Origin: G965197715 sp965247615
GTDB taxonomy: Bacteria; Chloroflexota; Dehalococcoidia; Lucifugimonadales; UBA1127
Direction: 5' to 3'
Assembly (NCBI GenBank): GCA_965247615.1
Contig: OZ252022.1
Coordinates: 2,914,001-2,978,000, forward strand
Length of the DNA stretch: 64,000 bases
A program made the position numbers and the translations under genes. The notes below the pieces were generated by a model, which ran no database searches, had not been told where the DNA came from, and saw nothing but the letters and a program-made list of their open reading frames with translations. This document shows positions 62,393 to 64,000 of this stretch, in pieces; position 1 is the first letter of the stretch, and every line of letters begins with the position of its first letter.

Positions 62393-62674
62393 TTCCATGG
62401 TGAACGGTGGGCGGGCCTCTTGCCTGTTGACCGTGACGGCTGAGCCGCCGGCGCCCCGCTCCCGTCTGCTCGACATGGCGCCTTGCGCCGAAGACGCTTC
62501 AATCTAACGTGCAGCCAAACTCCCGGGCCGTCCGCCGTCCTCAGCATGTTGCGTCGTGAGGCGAGGATCTCTGCTACTCTGAAGCGGGTTGCGTCGTGCT
62601 AAGGTCGAAGCGTGGCGCTCGCGGGCGCGGATGGGGTTATAATCCTTCGAGGTTTCCTAGAGGGGGCGAGGACT
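62393..62674. other. leader region with short direct repeat
   Basis: No gene is supported. GTTGCGTCGTG occurs twice (62548-62558 and 62588-62598), 40 bases apart, shortly before the alpha/beta hydrolase gene. This could be a regulator-binding pair. Confidence 0.35.
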
Positions 62675-63475
62675 ATGACTTCGACGGCAGTCCGGGAAGA
62701 CCGGGTCGAGGTGGACGGGGCGGCGCTTCAGGTCTTTCGTGGGGGCAGTGGCCCGCCGCTGCTGGTCCTCCACGACTGCGAGGTGATGCCCGAGTGGCAC
62801 CCCTACCACGAGGCGCTGGGCCGGAGCTTCTCCGTGGCCGCGCCGTCGCACCCAGGGTTCGGGGCCTCGGAACGGCCCGACGGGATGGAGAGCGTCGAGG
62901 ACCTGGCCTACCTGTACCTGGACTTTCTGGACACGCTGGGCCCCGAGCCCGTAACCCTACTGGGGCTGGGGCTTGGCGGTTGGATCGCTGCGGAGATGGC
63001 CGTGCGCTGCAGCCACCGTCTGCGGCGCCTGGTGCTGGCGGGCCCGGTGGGGATCAAGGTGTCCGGCCCCACGGAGCCGGACATCCTGGAAACCTTTGTC
63101 CTGACCCGTCAACAGATACTGGAGGCGGGCTGGCACAACCCTGGTCTGGGCGAAGAGCGGATGAAGCTGCCGGGAACGCCGGACCTGCCTGCGGAGGAGC
63201 TGCTGACGCTGCTCCGGAACCGGGAGTCGGCGGTCCGCTATACGTGGAAGCCATTCATGCACAATCCCAACCTGCGCCGGTGGCTTCGGCGCATCACCGT
63301 GCCGACGCTGCTGATCTGGGGCGGGAGCGACGGCATCGTGAGCACGGATTATGGGCGCGCCTTTCAGCAGAGCATGCCGGGGGCAGGGCTCCAGGTCATT
63401 CCCGAAGCCGGCCACTACCCGTACCTGGAACGGCCTGATGCCTTCGTCGAGGCCGTCGCCGGGTTCGCGGGGTAG
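62675..63475 (+). CDS. alpha/beta-hydrolase-fold protein without the usual nucleophile serine
   Basis: A 266-residue alpha/beta-hydrolase. The oxyanion region reads PPLLVLHDCEV, then SHPGFGASERP. The nucleophile elbow, normally G-x-S-x-G, reads LLGLGLGGW, with Gly99 at the serine position. The acid (WGGSDGIVS) and the His (IPEAGHYPYLERP) are kept. It may be an inactive or non-hydrolytic member. The ATG at 62675 follows GGGGCGAGGAC. The luciferase-like gene follows 120 bases downstream on the same strand. Confidence 0.85.
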   Translation: MTSTAVREDRVEVDGAALQVFRGGSGPPLLVLHDCEVMPEWHPYHEALGRSFSVAAPSHPGFGASERPDGMESVEDLAYLYLDFLDTLGPEPVTLLGLGLGGWIAAEMAVRCSHRLRRLVLAGPVGIKVSGPTEPDILETFVLTRQQILEAGWHNPGLGEERMKLPGTPDLPAEELLTLLRNRESAVRYTWKPFMHNPNLRRWLRRITVPTLLIWGGSDGIVSTDYGRAFQQSMPGAGLQVIPEAGHYPYLERPDAFVEAVAGFAG

Positions 63476-63595
63476 GGATTGCCGTGGCGTCGATTGTGCT
63501 GTCTATCACCAGGACGATCGGAATGCGATGGGCCTCTGGGCGTCCGGTGGGAAGGGACTCCCGGGCCAACTCTGTGTCGGAGAGGGGACTGAGAA

Positions 63596-64000
63596 ATGCG
63601 CGCTTACTTTTTCACTGAGATGCCCTATCCCTCCTATTCCTTGGAGGCGGAGGAGCTGGCCGGCTCGCAGCGGGTGGTCCTGCCCAACAGCAACTGCGAC
63701 CCGGAGATCGTGGGCGACCTGTACAACCGCTACCTGGACGAGTACGAGTACGCCGACGAGCTGGGCCTGGACCTCATGCTGAACGAGCACCATCAGACCC
63801 CCTCATGCCTGGATTCGGTGATGCCCCTGAGCGCGGCGGCCCTGGTCCGCCGGACGAAGCGGGCCAGGATCCTGCTGCTGGGCACACCTCTCGCGCATCG
63901 AGACAACCCTGTTCGGGTCGCCGAGGAGCTGGCGTTTCTCGACTGTGTGTCCCACGGGCGCCTGATCAGCGGCTTCGTCCGGGGCGTGCCTACCGAGATC
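63596..64000 (+). CDS. LLM-class (luciferase-like) flavin-dependent oxidoreductase, N-terminal part
   Basis: The first 135 residues of an F420/FMN-dependent TIM-barrel monooxygenase, cut by the right edge. It opens MRAYFFTEMPYPSYS. LGLDLMLNEHHQT and ILLLGTPLAHRDNPVRVAEE are family motifs (strand beta-3 and the helix after it), then CVSHGRLISGFVRG. Many paralogues of this class are known from SAR202-type Chloroflexota. The ATG at 63596 follows GAGAGGGGAC. With the preceding alpha/beta hydrolase it may form a catabolic pair. Confidence 0.88.
   Translation, partial: MRAYFFTEMPYPSYSLEAEELAGSQRVVLPNSNCDPEIVGDLYNRYLDEYEYADELGLDLMLNEHHQTPSCLDSVMPLSAAALVRRTKRARILLLGTPLAHRDNPVRVAEELAFLDCVSHGRLISGFVRGVPTEI

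Noticed and set aside
1..64000. CRISPR arrays, prophage, rRNA genes or a replication origin
   Set aside because: No regularly spaced repeats, phage structural genes, rRNA segments or DnaA-box clusters were seen.

Overview
This 64 kb window is a high-GC bacterial chromosome segment with short intergenic gaps and many GTG/TTG starts. It contains core housekeeping genes, six tRNAs, and accessory catabolic genes: Rieske oxygenases, amidohydrolases, a luciferase-like flavin oxidoreductase and a tripartite tricarboxylate transporter. This mix fits an uncultivated Chloroflexota of the Dehalococcoidia/SAR202 type. That assignment is inference from gene content; there is no rRNA or other marker here to prove it.

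Layout. 0-5 kb: end of nadB, nadC, a methyltransferase, an OGG1-type DNA glycosylase and a TPP enzyme with a one-base frameshift. 5.4-10.6 kb: a SulP transporter, an acyl-CoA-synthetase/ACP/PlsC fusion and an MBL hydrolase. 10.9-16.8 kb: a decayed IS481-like element, then a cell-surface decoration cluster (CobD/HisC-like PLP enzyme, LicC-like nucleotidyltransferase, two LicD enzymes with an added C-terminal beta domain, and a truncated third LicD copy). 17-28.3 kb: glnS, a molybdopterin hydroxylase subunit, a MidA-like methyltransferase, dtd, an FmdB zinc ribbon and a TctC/TctAB transporter preceded by a secreted protein. 28.4-39 kb: a DsbA/FrnE-like selenoprotein, rpsP-khpA-rimM, a dCTP deaminase with an extra HTH domain, ribD-ribE-ribBA-ribH, an EVE-domain protein, an aldo/keto reductase, a selenocysteine peroxiredoxin and queG. 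39.2-39.7 kb: five tRNAs. 39.9-50 kb: catabolic genes including three Rieske oxygenases (two are close paralogues flanking an MFS transporter) and a tRNA-Leu. 50.2-64 kb: a rearranged region with a dead IS transposase, a 1.34 kb near-identical inverted repeat (each arm a complete amidohydrolase gene) enclosing about 8.3 kb of substrate-binding proteins, epimerases and gene fragments, then an alpha/beta hydrolase and the start of a luciferase-like oxidoreductase.

The most notable result is that two thiol-redox genes, at 28474-29091 (+) and 37374-37814 (+), each carry one in-frame TGA exactly where the family has its catalytic cysteine. Each TGA is followed by a bacterial-SECIS-like hairpin at nearly the same distance. 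A standard gene caller would truncate both. Other interruptions differ in kind. Three genes (TPP enzyme, TctAB, GlcG-like) are each restored by adding one G or C to a short homopolymer and are probably sequence errors. The transposases and one epimerase carry several lesions and are true pseudogenes.

The PLP enzyme/nucleotidyltransferase/LicD cluster may be a self-contained route that makes and attaches phosphoethanolamine-like groups to a surface glycan. That is a hypothesis from family resemblance and gene order.
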